A stretch of DNA of 37,561 nt, taken from assembly GCA_947245515.1 (NCBI GenBank), contig CAMXQV010000011.1, positions 1 through 37,561 on the forward strand, in the 5' to 3' direction. Made by a program: the position numbers and the translations under genes. Position 1 is the stretch's first letter, and every line of letters begins with the position of its first letter. A model generated the notes under the pieces. It searched no databases. It saw nothing but the letters and a program-made list of their open reading frames with translations, and was not told where the DNA came from. Shown here piece by piece: positions 1 to 8,470 of the stretch. This stretch comes from an uncultured Clostridium sp. (GTDB lineage: Bacteria; Bacillota; Clostridia; TANB77; CAG-508).

Positions 1-1966
1 CTGAAGTTCCTGCTGATGTTCCATCTGATACTGGTCTTTGCCATCCAACGTCTTGTACATGTGCTTCATAGGTTACTCCAACTTTATTAGAAGTTTCTGT
101 ATTATTAGCTGTTACTGTAACCTTACATTTTGCACTATATCCTCCATCAGATGTTTTTACTGTAATTACTGCATTTCCAGGTTTTATTGCTTTTACTACT
201 CCTGTGCTTGAAACAGTTACAATTTTTGTATCGCTACTTGTAAAGCTATATTTCTTATTTGTAGCATTTGTTGGTTGTACTGTAGCTACTAAAGTACTAC
301 TGTTTCCTACTTTTAAATCTAAAGAACTCTTATTTAAGGTAATACCTTTAACTTTTATAATTGGAACATTTTTTACAGTAGTAAAAGCTTTTATACAAAA
401 ATTAGATGCTTTATAGTTTTCTGATAAATCTTTCCATGTCTTTCCATCTGATGAATAGAAAGATTGCCCTACCTGACTTTTAGCTGTGTCCCAAAAATTA
501 CTTCCCATATTATTAGCTTTATAATTACATTCCATTGGAATATTTACACTTCCATCAAGTGCTATATATTTTGCAGCAACTACAAATTGTTTTCCTGTTA
601 TTTCTAATGGACTACTTAATTTTATAGTATGATATCCTATGTCTAGTTCATTACAAGTTTTTATCTGCTTTAATGTTGATTTATTATCATTTGTAACATT
701 TGCATATATAATTACAGATGATTTCTCAGGTACATATATACTTATTTCATTTAAATATTCTTTTTTGTCCACTGCTGTTTCTTTTTTATTATAAACATTT
801 GCCATATAAGCACTATTTAAACTATTATAACCTTTTCTTAAAGTAACACTATTACTGTATCCTAATTCATCATATTGATAAATATTATTGTAATCAATAT
901 TAGATGATTTTTTAATTCCTATTGTACTTCTCTCAATTAGAACATCATCATAAGATACGTACATATATCCTTTATCATATAAAGAACTTCCATGAGAATT
1001 TAATATTATATATGCACCATTATGTTTAGGTTTTTTACTGCTATTAAAATTAGATGCTGGATAATTATCATCCCAACCAACTATAGTTATTGCATGATTT
1101 GGTACTACCTTATCATTATCACAATAGTAATTTTTCATTGTTCTTATATTATTTGTGTCAAAATATTGTGTTCCATTTACATAGGTATATGAACTAATTC
1201 CTCCATATTTTTTTATTTGTTCTTTAATTTGATTTCTTATAATTTGTGCTTCCGTATTTGTATATTGTTTTGTGCTTCCATTATAATAAATTATATCATT
1301 ATTTACAACTTTTTTATATAAGGAAGGCATTTGAATATATTCTTCTACTTTATTATTTACTTTCTTTCCTTTTATACTTGATAAATTAATTCTATTTTTG
1401 TCATCATTTACAAAAGGCATTTGGCTTTCTAATACAGGTCCATAACCAGCTGTACAATAGTTTAAGCCTAAGTAACAGTTTCCACCAATTCCAATTTCTC
1501 TATTATATCCTAAAATGTTTCTTCCATCTTTAAAGGTTAAACTTGTTGTATAATCTATATGCCTTGGAGATAATAGTGTGAAACTTCTTGTTTTTCCTAT
1601 TTTTTGTAAATTCGTTGATATTAAATTTGTTGTTGTAAAAGCCCAACATTCTCCTGTGTTCTTTTGATCTCTAACTATTAATTCTATTTCATTTTTTAAA
1701 GAATATTTTGCTGGTAAAGTTGATGCTTTTAATTTTGCATTTAAATTGTCTTCCTTACTATTATTTATATTTAAATCTACTGAGAATGGTAAAGGTTGTA
1801 TATAATTTTTCTTTTCCTTTTGTGGTAAACTTTCCCACCTTTTATAATCTTCTGTTAAGGTATTGCTTTGAATTTCTATATCATCCTTTGCATATTTATT
1901 ACATGCCATTAATATAATTGTAATAAATATAAATATAGATATGTATACTTTGCTATTAGATTTCAT
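1..1966 (-). CDS. Papain-family (C1A) cysteine protease lipoprotein with Ig-like and ChW wall domains, 3' end outside window
   Basis: Open for 655 codons and cut by the left edge. The start is the ATG at 1966, preceded by a G-rich ribosome site (GGGGG) and a promoter. The N-terminus is a lipoprotein signal with lipobox LMAC, lipidated Cys22. The catalytic triad of a C1A peptidase is visible: Cys107 in NTGECWAF, His291 in PNHAITIVGWD, Asn323 in ILNSHG. The region after it, to about residue 530, fits the lectin-like domain often fused to clostridial C1 peptidases (inference). A bacterial Ig-like (Big_2) domain covers about 535-615 and the first clostridial hydrophobic W repeat starts near 630 (VGWQ, then SDGTSAGTSG). 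Such proteins act outside the cell, anchored by lipid and wall-binding repeats. More ChW repeats probably follow off-window. Family call is secure; the substrate is unknown. Confidence 0.9.
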   Translation of the reverse strand, partial: MKSNSKVYISIFIFITIILMACNKYAKDDIEIQSNTLTEDYKRWESLPQKEKKNYIQPLPFSVDLNINNSKEDNLNAKLKASTLPAKYSLKNEIELIVRDQKNTGECWAFTTTNLISTNLQKIGKTRSFTLLSPRHIDYTTSLTFKDGRNILGYNREIGIGGNCYLGLNYCTAGYGPVLESQMPFVNDDKNRINLSSIKGKKVNNKVEEYIQMPSLYKKVVNNDIIYYNGSTKQYTNTEAQIIRNQIKEQIKKYGGISSYTYVNGTQYFDTNNIRTMKNYYCDNDKVVPNHAITIVGWDDNYPASNFNSSKKPKHNGAYIILNSHGSSLYDKGYMYVSYDDVLIERSTIGIKKSSNIDYNNIYQYDELGYSNSVTLRKGYNSLNSAYMANVYNKKETAVDKKEYLNEISIYVPEKSSVIIYANVTNDNKSTLKQIKTCNELDIGYHTIKLSSPLEITGKQFVVAAKYIALDGSVNIPMECNYKANNMGSNFWDTAKSQVGQSFYSSDGKTWKDLSENYKASNFCIKAFTTVKNVPIIKVKGITLNKSSLDLKVGNSSTLVATVQPTNATNKKYSFTSSDTKIVTVSSTGVVKAIKPGNAVITVKTSDGGYSAKCKVTVTANNTETSNKVGVTYEAHVQDVGWQRPVSDGTSAGTS

Positions 1967-2000
1967 TTTTTCCCCCTTTTATTTTATTTTTTCTTCTAAG

Positions 2001-2029
2001 ATTATAGTATATTTTGCTCTAAAATACAA
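2001..2029 (-). promoter_or_regulatory. SigA-type promoter of the C1A protease
   Basis: On the minus strand a -35 TTGTAT (2029-2024) and a perfect -10 TATAAT (2006-2001) are separated by 17 bp, about 35 bp upstream of the protease start. It lies in the 91-bp divergent space shared with dapB. Confidence 0.6.
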
Positions 2030-2057
2030 GTATAATTTTTAAATTATGGAGGCTTAT

Positions 2058-2834
2058 ATGAGAAAAAAAATTTTAGTATCTGGCTGTAATGGCCATATGG
2101 GTAAATTAATTGTGAAAGCCATAAATGCTACTGCAAATATGTTTGTAGTTTCTGGATTTGATAATTCTATTGGAACTGAAAAATATCCTATATATTCTAA
2201 TATAAATCTCTTATATAGTAAATGTCAAAACGAATTATTGCCAGATGCCATAATTGATTTTTCATCTCCTAAAGCAACTCAAGAAATTGCAAAATTTGCT
2301 TTTGATAATAAAATTCCGATTGTAATTGCAACAACTGGATTAACTACTGAAGATATTATGACCTTAAAGGATTTTTCAAATTGTATACCTATTTTTCAAA
2401 CTTATAATATGTCTTATGGAATTGCAATTTTGAAAAAAGTTCTTAAAATAGTATCTAAACAACTTTGTGATAGTGATATAGAAATTATTGAAACTCATCA
2501 TAATAGAAAAAAAGACTGCCCTAGTGGAACTGCAAAAATGCTTGCTAACACAATTAATCAAGTTTATGATAATACTAAAAGGATTGTTTATGGACATGAA
2601 GGTTTAAGAGAAAAACATGAAATTGGTATTTCTTCTATTCGTGGCGGAAATATTGCTGGAGAACATATTGTTCAATTCTTTAGTGATTGTGAAACTATTG
2701 AATTTAAACATGTTGCATATTCTCGTGAAGTTTTTGTTAATGGTGCTATACAGGCTTTAAAGTTTCTTTTAACAAAAAAAACTGGATTTTATGATATGGA
2801 AGATTTAATAAATTCAAATTTTCTAAAACAATAG
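2058..2834 (+). CDS. dapB: 4-hydroxy-tetrahydrodipicolinate reductase
   Basis: Reduces the DapA product with NAD(P)H in the diaminopimelate/lysine pathway, which supplies peptidoglycan cross-link residues. 258 residues, close to the usual 250-270. The dinucleotide-binding loop GCNGHMG is at residues 9-15. The active-site signature starts at His147-His148 and runs through KKDCPSGTA, with Cys in place of the more common Ala before PSGTA. The conserved GHEG and IRGGNIAGEH segments follow. An in-frame ATG at 2046 is only part of the ribosome site: GGAGG at 2048-2052 sits 5 nt before the ATG at 2058, which I use as the start. The gene stands alone, divergent from the C1A protease, and ends in a shared terminator with rlmN. 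Confidence 0.95.
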   Translation: MRKKILVSGCNGHMGKLIVKAINATANMFVVSGFDNSIGTEKYPIYSNINLLYSKCQNELLPDAIIDFSSPKATQEIAKFAFDNKIPIVIATTGLTTEDIMTLKDFSNCIPIFQTYNMSYGIAILKKVLKIVSKQLCDSDIEIIETHHNRKKDCPSGTAKMLANTINQVYDNTKRIVYGHEGLREKHEIGISSIRGGNIAGEHIVQFFSDCETIEFKHVAYSREVFVNGAIQALKFLLTKKTGFYDMEDLINSNFLKQ

Positions 2835-2835
2835 T

Positions 2836-2903
2836 AAAGCTGTTAAGTTAAAATTTTCTCAAAGCTCTTTAAATAAATATTTCAAAAACTCAACAGCTTT
2901 TTT
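2836..2903. terminator. Bidirectional terminator between dapB and rlmN
   Basis: AAAGCTGTTAAGTT (2836-2849) pairs with AACTCAACAGCTTT (2887-2900), followed by a T-run on the plus strand and mirrored by A-rich sequence on the other side. It lies between two convergent genes. Confidence 0.7.
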
Positions 2904-2914
2904 ATATATTATTT

Positions 2915-3934
2915 TTACAAATTCTTTCTTCTTAATTGTCCACAAGCAGCATCAATATCAGAACCTAACTCTCTTCTAATAGTTGCAACAATTCCATGTT
3001 CATTTAAGAAATCTCTAAACCTAATAATATTATCTTTGGAACTTTTAACAAAAGTTCCATTATCTATTTTATTAATAGGAATCAAATTAACATGGCATAA
3101 CATACCTTTTAACAAACCTACTAATTCTTTTGCATCCTCAAGATAATCATTATTACCTTTTGCTAAAGCATATTCAAAAGAAATTCTCCTATTAGTAGTT
3201 TTTATATATGCTTTACATGCTTTAATTAGTTCTTCAATTGGATAACTATTATTTATAGGCATCATACTACTTCTCTTTTCGTTATTTGTTGCATGTAAAG
3301 AAATTGATAAAGTACCTTGTATGTTTTCTTCTGCCAATTTATATATTTTAGGCACCAAACCACTAGTAGAAATACTTATATGTCTAGCTCCTATATTTAT
3401 TCCTTTAGGATTATTAATAACTCTAATTGCATTTACAACGTTGTCATAATTATCCAAGGGTTCACCTATTCCCATAAAAACTACATTCGAAATCTTAATA
3501 CCTGTATCCTGTTCCACTGCTAATAATTGTTCAACAATTTCTCCACTGCTCAAATTCCTTATAAAATTTATACCTGTTGAAGCACAAAATTTACATCCCA
3601 TTTTACAACCAATTTGTGAGGATACACATATACTATAACCATGATGATAACTCATTAATACTGTCTCAATTGCATTTCCATCAAGAACATCAAATAAATA
3701 TTTTATTGTTCCATCTTTTGATTCTTGCTTTTTTAAAATATTAAAGTTACAAATATTATAGTTTTCATCAAGCTTTTTTCTTAAATCTATAGATAAATTT
3801 GTCATTTCTTCAAAGCTTTTTACCTTTTCTTGATATAACCATTTAAAGATTTGCTCTGCTCTGAATGGCTTTTCTCCTAATTGTTCTAATTCTTTTTTTA
3901 ATTCTTCTAAGTCATAATCTTTTATGTTTTTCAT
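2915..3934 (-). CDS. rlmN: 23S rRNA/tRNA adenine-C2 methyltransferase RlmN (radical SAM)
   Basis: Methylates A2503 of 23S rRNA and A37 of some tRNAs using two SAM molecules. 339 residues, normal for the family. The radical-SAM cluster motif CxxxCxxC is Cys110, Cys114, Cys117 (CKMGCKFC). MGIGEPLDNY near 154-163 is the SAM-binding GEP segment. Cys331 in AACGQLR is the conserved C-terminal Cys of the catalytic pair. The start has a GGAGA ribosome site a few bases upstream. It follows the DUF6320-type gene by 26 bp and may be co-transcribed with that cluster. Confidence 0.95.
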   Translation of the reverse strand: MKNIKDYDLEELKKELEQLGEKPFRAEQIFKWLYQEKVKSFEEMTNLSIDLRKKLDENYNICNFNILKKQESKDGTIKYLFDVLDGNAIETVLMSYHHGYSICVSSQIGCKMGCKFCASTGINFIRNLSSGEIVEQLLAVEQDTGIKISNVVFMGIGEPLDNYDNVVNAIRVINNPKGINIGARHISISTSGLVPKIYKLAEENIQGTLSISLHATNNEKRSSMMPINNSYPIEELIKACKAYIKTTNRRISFEYALAKGNNDYLEDAKELVGLLKGMLCHVNLIPINKIDNGTFVKSSKDNIIRFRDFLNEHGIVATIRRELGSDIDAACGQLRRKNL

Positions 3935-3960
3935 TTTTTAATCTCCTTCTGTCTTTTTTA

Positions 3961-4524
3961 TTACATATGAAAATTCCTAATAATAGCATCTTTTATATCT
4001 TTATAGCTTAAACTTAAACTAATTACCAAATTAGCAATTGATATAACTATCGCTATTTGATTTAAAAGATTATTTGAAATTTTTCCTTCTAAAATTAATA
4101 AAATTGGAAGCAAACTTATACCTACTATAAATAATTGATATATAGCATATTTAATATATTTTTTGTAACTTATTATCGTTAATATTAACATTGTAATATT
4201 TGCAACTATTAGAATTATCGGAAATCCTAAATTTATAGACCAACCTTTAAAGCCTATTTTATAATCAATATATATTATAATAACTGAAATTGCTATTGTC
4301 TGTAGCAAAATATGTCCTGCTAAATTAATACCTCTTTTTATTGAAAATAAAACTACAATCCAAGTATATATCATTCCTAAATTAACAAAAGCTGCCCAAG
4401 GTATATTGGGAGTAGTTAATCTATTTATTGTTATCATTATAATTGCAAAAATTATAGAAAGGCTTAATAAACTATATATAATTTTTGCACTTTTTTTACT
4501 ATTTAATTTCTGTGGATATATCAT
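3961..4524 (-). CDS. Multi-pass membrane protein resembling DUF6320
   Basis: 187 residues, almost entirely hydrophobic, with about six transmembrane helices separated by short charged loops. The pattern (aromatic NLG..Y.WIVVL, then DYKIGFKGWSINLGFP, then YAIYQLF) resembles DUF6320 proteins as I remember them; this is recognition, not a search. Family members often carry an N-terminal zinc ribbon, which is absent here. The ATG overlaps the end of the upstream acyltransferase gene by 26 bp, so the two are translationally coupled and probably work together at the membrane. Function unknown; a partner of the acyltransferase is the best guess. Confidence 0.65.
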   Translation of the reverse strand: MIYPQKLNSKKSAKIIYSLLSLSIIFAIIMITINRLTTPNIPWAAFVNLGMIYTWIVVLFSIKRGINLAGHILLQTIAISVIIIYIDYKIGFKGWSINLGFPIILIVANITMLILTIISYKKYIKYAIYQLFIVGISLLPILLILEGKISNNLLNQIAIVISIANLVISLSLSYKDIKDAIIRNFHM

Positions 4525-5797
4525 CTAAAACACCATTACTTTCTATATTAACCTTTATATTTCTATTAGTAAGAAATTTGTAAAATTCTCTTTCTATACT
4601 ATTATCATCAAGTATTGATGTAAAGGTAAAGACCATTTTATTTTCAAAAGAACAACTTGAACATTTTATTTTTTCTACTGGCTCTGGAGCAATTAACATT
4701 AAAAAATAATCTATATATTTTTTATAATCACCTATTATACCTATCCTTCCAATATTTGAATAGGTAATTGTAGTATACTTTCTAATTATTATATAACTAA
4801 TTCTTACTAATATATTTTTTAAAATTAGAGGAACAACTTTTATAAAAAAATTGCTTCCTATTTTTACATTAGTAGACATAGTTTTAATTATTTCCTCTTC
4901 TTTCAGTCTTTCTTCAAATTCTTCTTTTACAAATTTTAACATTTTTTCAAAGGTATCAATTTCTGTGTTATGCATATCAGCAACTAAAGTGATATAGGAA
5001 AAAAAGTTTGACATTGTATTTGATGGAAAGTATTTTTTTAAATTTACTGGTATACATATTTTAATTGGCTTTTTTCCTTTATATTTGATATAATTTTGGT
5101 TGTATATTGCATACATTAACACTGCTGTTAAATATTGAGTTATTGTTGCATTATTTTTCTTACTCTCTTCTTTTAATTGCTCTAAATCAATTATTTCATG
5201 TATTACACTTATTGCTCCTAGTTTTATCTTTTTTCCTTTTAACTCATAGGCTATTTTTCCAGATGCATTTGATTTAGCTTTTTTATCATAATTTTTTATG
5301 TAACTGTCTTCTATACTATATTCAAGTTTTCTTAGTTGCCTATTTTCTGTCTTTAAAGCTTCTTTGTGTATTAATTCTAAATAGGTATATACAATCTCTC
5401 TAAAAAAGGTTGTTCCACTATTCCCATCTGTTAAAGCATGAAATATATCTATGTTTATTTTATTTTTGAAATAGGTTACTTTAAATAAATATCCATTATT
5501 GGTTTTTGGATCTATATATTTACATGGATAGTCTCTTTCTTCTTCTACAATTGGCTCTTTTGTATTATGTTCTAAATAGTACCAGAAAAATCCTGATTTC
5601 ATCTTAACTTTAAAAAATTTATACCTTTCTAAAGTTTGTATTACTGCTTCCTTCAGATTCTCTGGTTGAACTTCCTCTTTTAATAAAACTGATAATCTAA
5701 ATACTGTGCTATATCTTTTTCCAGCTGACATAGGAAATATTTTGGCTGAATTATCTAATCTTCTCCATGTTAATTTATTTTTTTTATTTTTCTTCAT
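4499..5797 (-). CDS. Condensation/alcohol-acetyltransferase-fold acyltransferase
   Basis: 432 residues with a basic N-terminus (MKKNKKNK) and no signal peptide. The motif HALTDG (His120, Asp124, Gly125) matches the HxxxDG catalytic signature of the CoA-dependent acyltransferase/condensation superfamily, in which His is the general base. The second half contains a typical FSYITL strand and a TYSNIG stretch like the latch region of this fold. It sits between an alpha/beta hydrolase and a DUF6320-type membrane gene, an arrangement I recall from other Clostridia. The acceptor is unknown; acylation of an envelope or lipid component, with the hydrolase removing the group, is inference. Confidence 0.7.
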   Translation of the reverse strand: MKKNKKNKLTWRRLDNSAKIFPMSAGKRYSTVFRLSVLLKEEVQPENLKEAVIQTLERYKFFKVKMKSGFFWYYLEHNTKEPIVEEERDYPCKYIDPKTNNGYLFKVTYFKNKINIDIFHALTDGNSGTTFFREIVYTYLELIHKEALKTENRQLRKLEYSIEDSYIKNYDKKAKSNASGKIAYELKGKKIKLGAISVIHEIIDLEQLKEESKKNNATITQYLTAVLMYAIYNQNYIKYKGKKPIKICIPVNLKKYFPSNTMSNFFSYITLVADMHNTEIDTFEKMLKFVKEEFEERLKEEEIIKTMSTNVKIGSNFFIKVVPLILKNILVRISYIIIRKYTTITYSNIGRIGIIGDYKKYIDYFLMLIAPEPVEKIKCSSCSFENKMVFTFTSILDDNSIEREFYKFLTNRNIKVNIESNGVLDDISTEIK

Positions 5798-5863
5798 TTT
5801 TTAACCTTTCTATATTCTCTTCTTTGATTATATATTCTTTAATAAAATATTGCAAATTTATAA

Positions 5864-6120
5864 TTTCAATATTTTCAAGCTTTTCTATTATTTTTTTGTT
5901 TATATTTAATAGATTATGAATAGCGCTAGAAGGGTTATATTTCTTTATTTTTGAATGACTCCGGGGTAACCGTTCAAAAATTCTTAGAAAAGTTTAAGAA
6001 ACTTTTCTTTAGAATTTTTAGAATGGGGCAGTGAAAACAATAAATAAATATAACCCTTTGGGAGCGAGTAGAAGAACATAAAAATAAACAAAAAATAACC
6101 GAAAAACTTGAAAATATTAA
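5864..6120 (+). repeat. Long-stem structured repeat element, copy 1 (possible ncRNA)
   Basis: The 330-bp gap between the acyltransferase and hydrolase genes is mostly this element. The outer arms at about 5864-5905 and 6080-6120 are imperfectly complementary. An inner stem pairs AGGGTTATATTTCTTTATT (5931-5949) with AATAAATAAATATAACCCT (6039-6057). Between them are unpaired motifs shared with the other copies: AGCGCTAGAAGG, GAATGGGGCAGTGAAAA and CCTTTGGGAGCGAGTAGA. This copy carries two extra hairpins in the loop (about 5951-5977 and 5976-6020). The outer arms differ in sequence from copies 2-4, yet pair with each other. Confidence 0.65.
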
Positions 6121-6127
6121 CTTATAA

Positions 6128-7019
6128 TTAATTGTTTATTAATTCGATTAAATCCTTATAGCCTTTTTCAATAACTTCCTTTTCGCAATCTTTATCAATA
6201 AGCCATATATGACTTGCATTCTGATATTCTCTTATATCTACTTTTACATCTACCTCTTTTGCTCTCTTTTCTAATTCATAAACATCAGGATTTAAAATAT
6301 CCTTTGTACCTGTAAAAATAATTATATCTTTTAAATTTGATAATTCTCCATCAATAGGATTTACTAAATAGCTATCATCTCCACCTTCTCCAGCATATGC
6401 CATACCTGATATCTTTAAAGCTTCTTTATTTAACTTTTTATCTCTCTTTTGTACTATTTCAATCTCTGAATTATTAAGCCTTACGTCTAACCAAGGAGAA
6501 ATCAATATTGTCTTATTAGGTAATTTATAATCACTATATTGTGATATTTTCTCCAATAAAGCTAAACTTAATCCACCTCCAGCAGAATCTCCCATTATTA
6601 TAAATTCCTTATTACTATCTATTTTATCTTCTATTTCTTTATATAATGGAATAACCATATTAAATACATCTTTATAGTTATGCTTTGGTGTTAATGGATA
6701 ATCTGGCATTATTACTGTTGCACCTGTATCTTTAACTATATCTTCTATAAATTTCCAATGTTGTTTTGTCGCTTCTGCCATATATGCTCCCCCATGGAAA
6801 TATAATATTATTTTATTTGTTTGCTCTTTTTCTTTTGGTGTTACAATAAATATTTTTCTATCCATATATTTTTTTATTTGCAAATTCATTGTTTTTGATA
6901 GGTTTCTTGGTTCCTTTGTTTCTATATCTACTGTCATAAAATATACAATTACTGCTATTATCATTAGTAAAGTAATTAGTAAAATTCCGAGTTATTACTT
7001 TAAGTAATATCTTTTTCAT
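6128..7019 (-). CDS. Alpha/beta hydrolase (HSL-type esterase) with N-terminal membrane anchor; +1 frameshift at CGG
   Basis: The first 10 codons run from ATG 7019 (MKKILLKVIT) to an in-frame CGG whose C is base 6989. Dropping that C continues as GGA (Gly11) into the long frame, giving 296 residues. Only the joined product has a complete N-terminal hydrophobic helix. Signatures: HGGA oxyanion-hole motif (residues 75-78), nucleophile Ser145 in GDSAGG, Asp240 and His270 completing the triad. HSL-family esterases hydrolyse short acyl esters. A membrane-anchored enzyme beside an acyltransferase suggests turnover of an acyl group on an envelope molecule (inference). Translated without the shift, the first frame ends about 50 codons later. 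The internal ATG at 6964 has no convincing ribosome site. Confidence 0.8.
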
Positions 7020-7120
7020 AACCTTTCCCTCATTATTTATTTTTTTGTTATTTTATCATATTTTTAAATAATTATAAAGGTCTTGTTATTAATCTTAATA
7101 TATTTTTAATAGATTGTAGC

Positions 7121-7161
7121 TTTTATACAATAGGAAAGTATAACTTTCCTATTGTATAAAA
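7121..7161. repeat. Short palindromic hairpin repeat, copy 1
   Basis: TTTTATACAATAGGAAAGT (7121-7139) pairs with the complementary right arm ending near 7161, with a tiny loop. No clear T-run follows on either strand, so it is not a good terminator. A related hairpin lies at 22639-22678 with the same core (ATAGG, AAGTA, then ACTTTCCTAT). The surrounding 7020-7293 gap otherwise shows only a short coding remnant. Confidence 0.55.
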
Positions 7162-7206
7162 AAAATGAAAGATCATTTTTATCCTCCATTTTTCCTTATA
7201 GATATT

Positions 7207-7272
7207 TTATTCTTTGATTATTTTTTCTAACGTATCTTTTAAAACCTCTTCTCTATCTTTTGATGTGTCCCA
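7207..7272 (-). pseudogene. Possible gene-end remnant
   Basis: A 21-codon open stretch with acidic/basic helical composition (WDTSKDREEVLKDTLEK and on to a TAA) has stop codons directly upstream in the same frame and no start. It looks like the C-terminal scrap of a deleted gene. It is followed on the same strand by GGAGG and a 17-codon frame through the 7121-7161 hairpin. Parent gene not recognised. Confidence 0.25.
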
Positions 7273-7293
7273 TTATTAAAATATTTTTATTGA

Positions 7294-8458
7294 TCATCCA
7301 AATAATCCCCTTTTCTTAATAGGTGGTTGTTCATTCATAGTATTTGCTAATTTAACTAATAACTCTCTCTGTTCTTTAGTTAATTTCTTTGGAGTCTGAA
7401 CAATAACAGTGAAAATAAAATCTCCAACAGAACTAGAATTTATGGACCTAAAGCCCTTATTTCTAATAGTAAATTTAGTACCCGTTTGTGTTCCATCTGG
7501 AATTTTAAACTTTTCCTTAGTTCCATCAACCATTGGAATTTCTAAGTCTGCGCCCAAAGTTGCTTGTGTAATAGTAATTGGAACATCACACAATACATTA
7601 TTTCCATTTCTAGTATAAATGCTATGTCTCTTAATTTTTACAGTAATATATAAGTCTCCTTTTGGTCCACCCTTTTCTCCTGGTTCACCTTCTGCTCTTA
7701 ATACTACTGTTTGATTATCATCAATACCTGCTGGTATTTTTACTTTTATTTTTGGTTGTTTTCTTACTTTTCCTCTTCCATGACATGTTTCACATGGTTC
7801 TTGTATTATTTCACCTGTTCCATGACATACTGAACAAGTTCTAGTAGTTTGCATTTGACCGAAGTATTGTATTTTGCACCTGTTTTACCTGACCAGTTCC
7901 ATTACAAGTTGTACATTTTATTGGAGATGTTCCAGGTTTTGCACCTGTTCCATGGCATGTTTCACATTCGTCATCTCTTGTTATTACAATTTCCTTTTCT
8001 ACACCTAAAAATGCTTGTTCAAGTGTTATATCTATATGTACATTTAAATCTGAACCTTTTCTAGGTCCATTTTGACGTCTTGAAGTTTTACCCCCAAAAC
8101 CTCCACCAAAAAATGAAGAAAAAATGTCTCCTAAATCACCAAAATCGCCAAATCCATCAAAACCAGAGGTACTGTAAGAATAGTAACCATTTTGACCTCC
8201 AAAAGGTCCTCCATTTCCACCAAAACCTTGTGGCCCATCTGGTCCAAATTGGTCATACATCTTTCTTTTTTGTGAGTCAGATAATATTTCATATGCTTCA
8301 TTTACTTCTTTAAATTTTTTCTCTGCCTCTGCTTTATTATCTGGGTTTGCATCTGGGTGATATTTTTTTGCAAGCTTACGATAAGCCTTTTTTAACTCAT
8401 CATCTGTTGCATTTTTACTTACACCTAATACTTCATAATAATCTCTCTTGCTTGCCAT
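7294..8458 (-). CDS. dnaJ: Chaperone DnaJ (Hsp40); +1 frameshift at CGG
   Basis: Co-chaperone that stimulates DnaK ATPase and delivers substrates. Frame one (8458 to 7841) gives the J domain with His34-Pro35-Asp36, a Gly/Phe-rich region (about 72-124) and two CxxCxGxG zinc motifs (Cys165/168, Cys182/185). It then meets CGG (C at base 7861) after Leu199 and soon a TAG. Skipping that C gives GGT (Gly200, the conserved FG-type Gly before QMQ) and continues with zinc motifs three and four (Cys208/211, Cys222/225) and the C-terminal domain. The joined length is 387 residues, right for DnaJ. Split, neither half has a full zinc domain. The internal ATG at 7854 has no Shine-Dalgarno. It is last in the heat-shock operon. 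Either recoding, a real mutation or a read error; the five-gene pattern favours recoding. Confidence 0.9.
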
Positions 8459-8470
8459 ATTATCCTCCTA

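Noticed and set aside
5951..5977. GC-rich motif ACTCCGGGGTAACCG as a protein-binding operator
   Set aside because: It forms the loop of an extra hairpin within structured element copy 1, and no second copy or symmetric half-sites were seen.
7841..7854. dnaJ as two separate proteins translated by re-initiation
   Set aside because: The second frame has no ribosome site and begins in the middle of the zinc domain; neither part would fold as a known unit.
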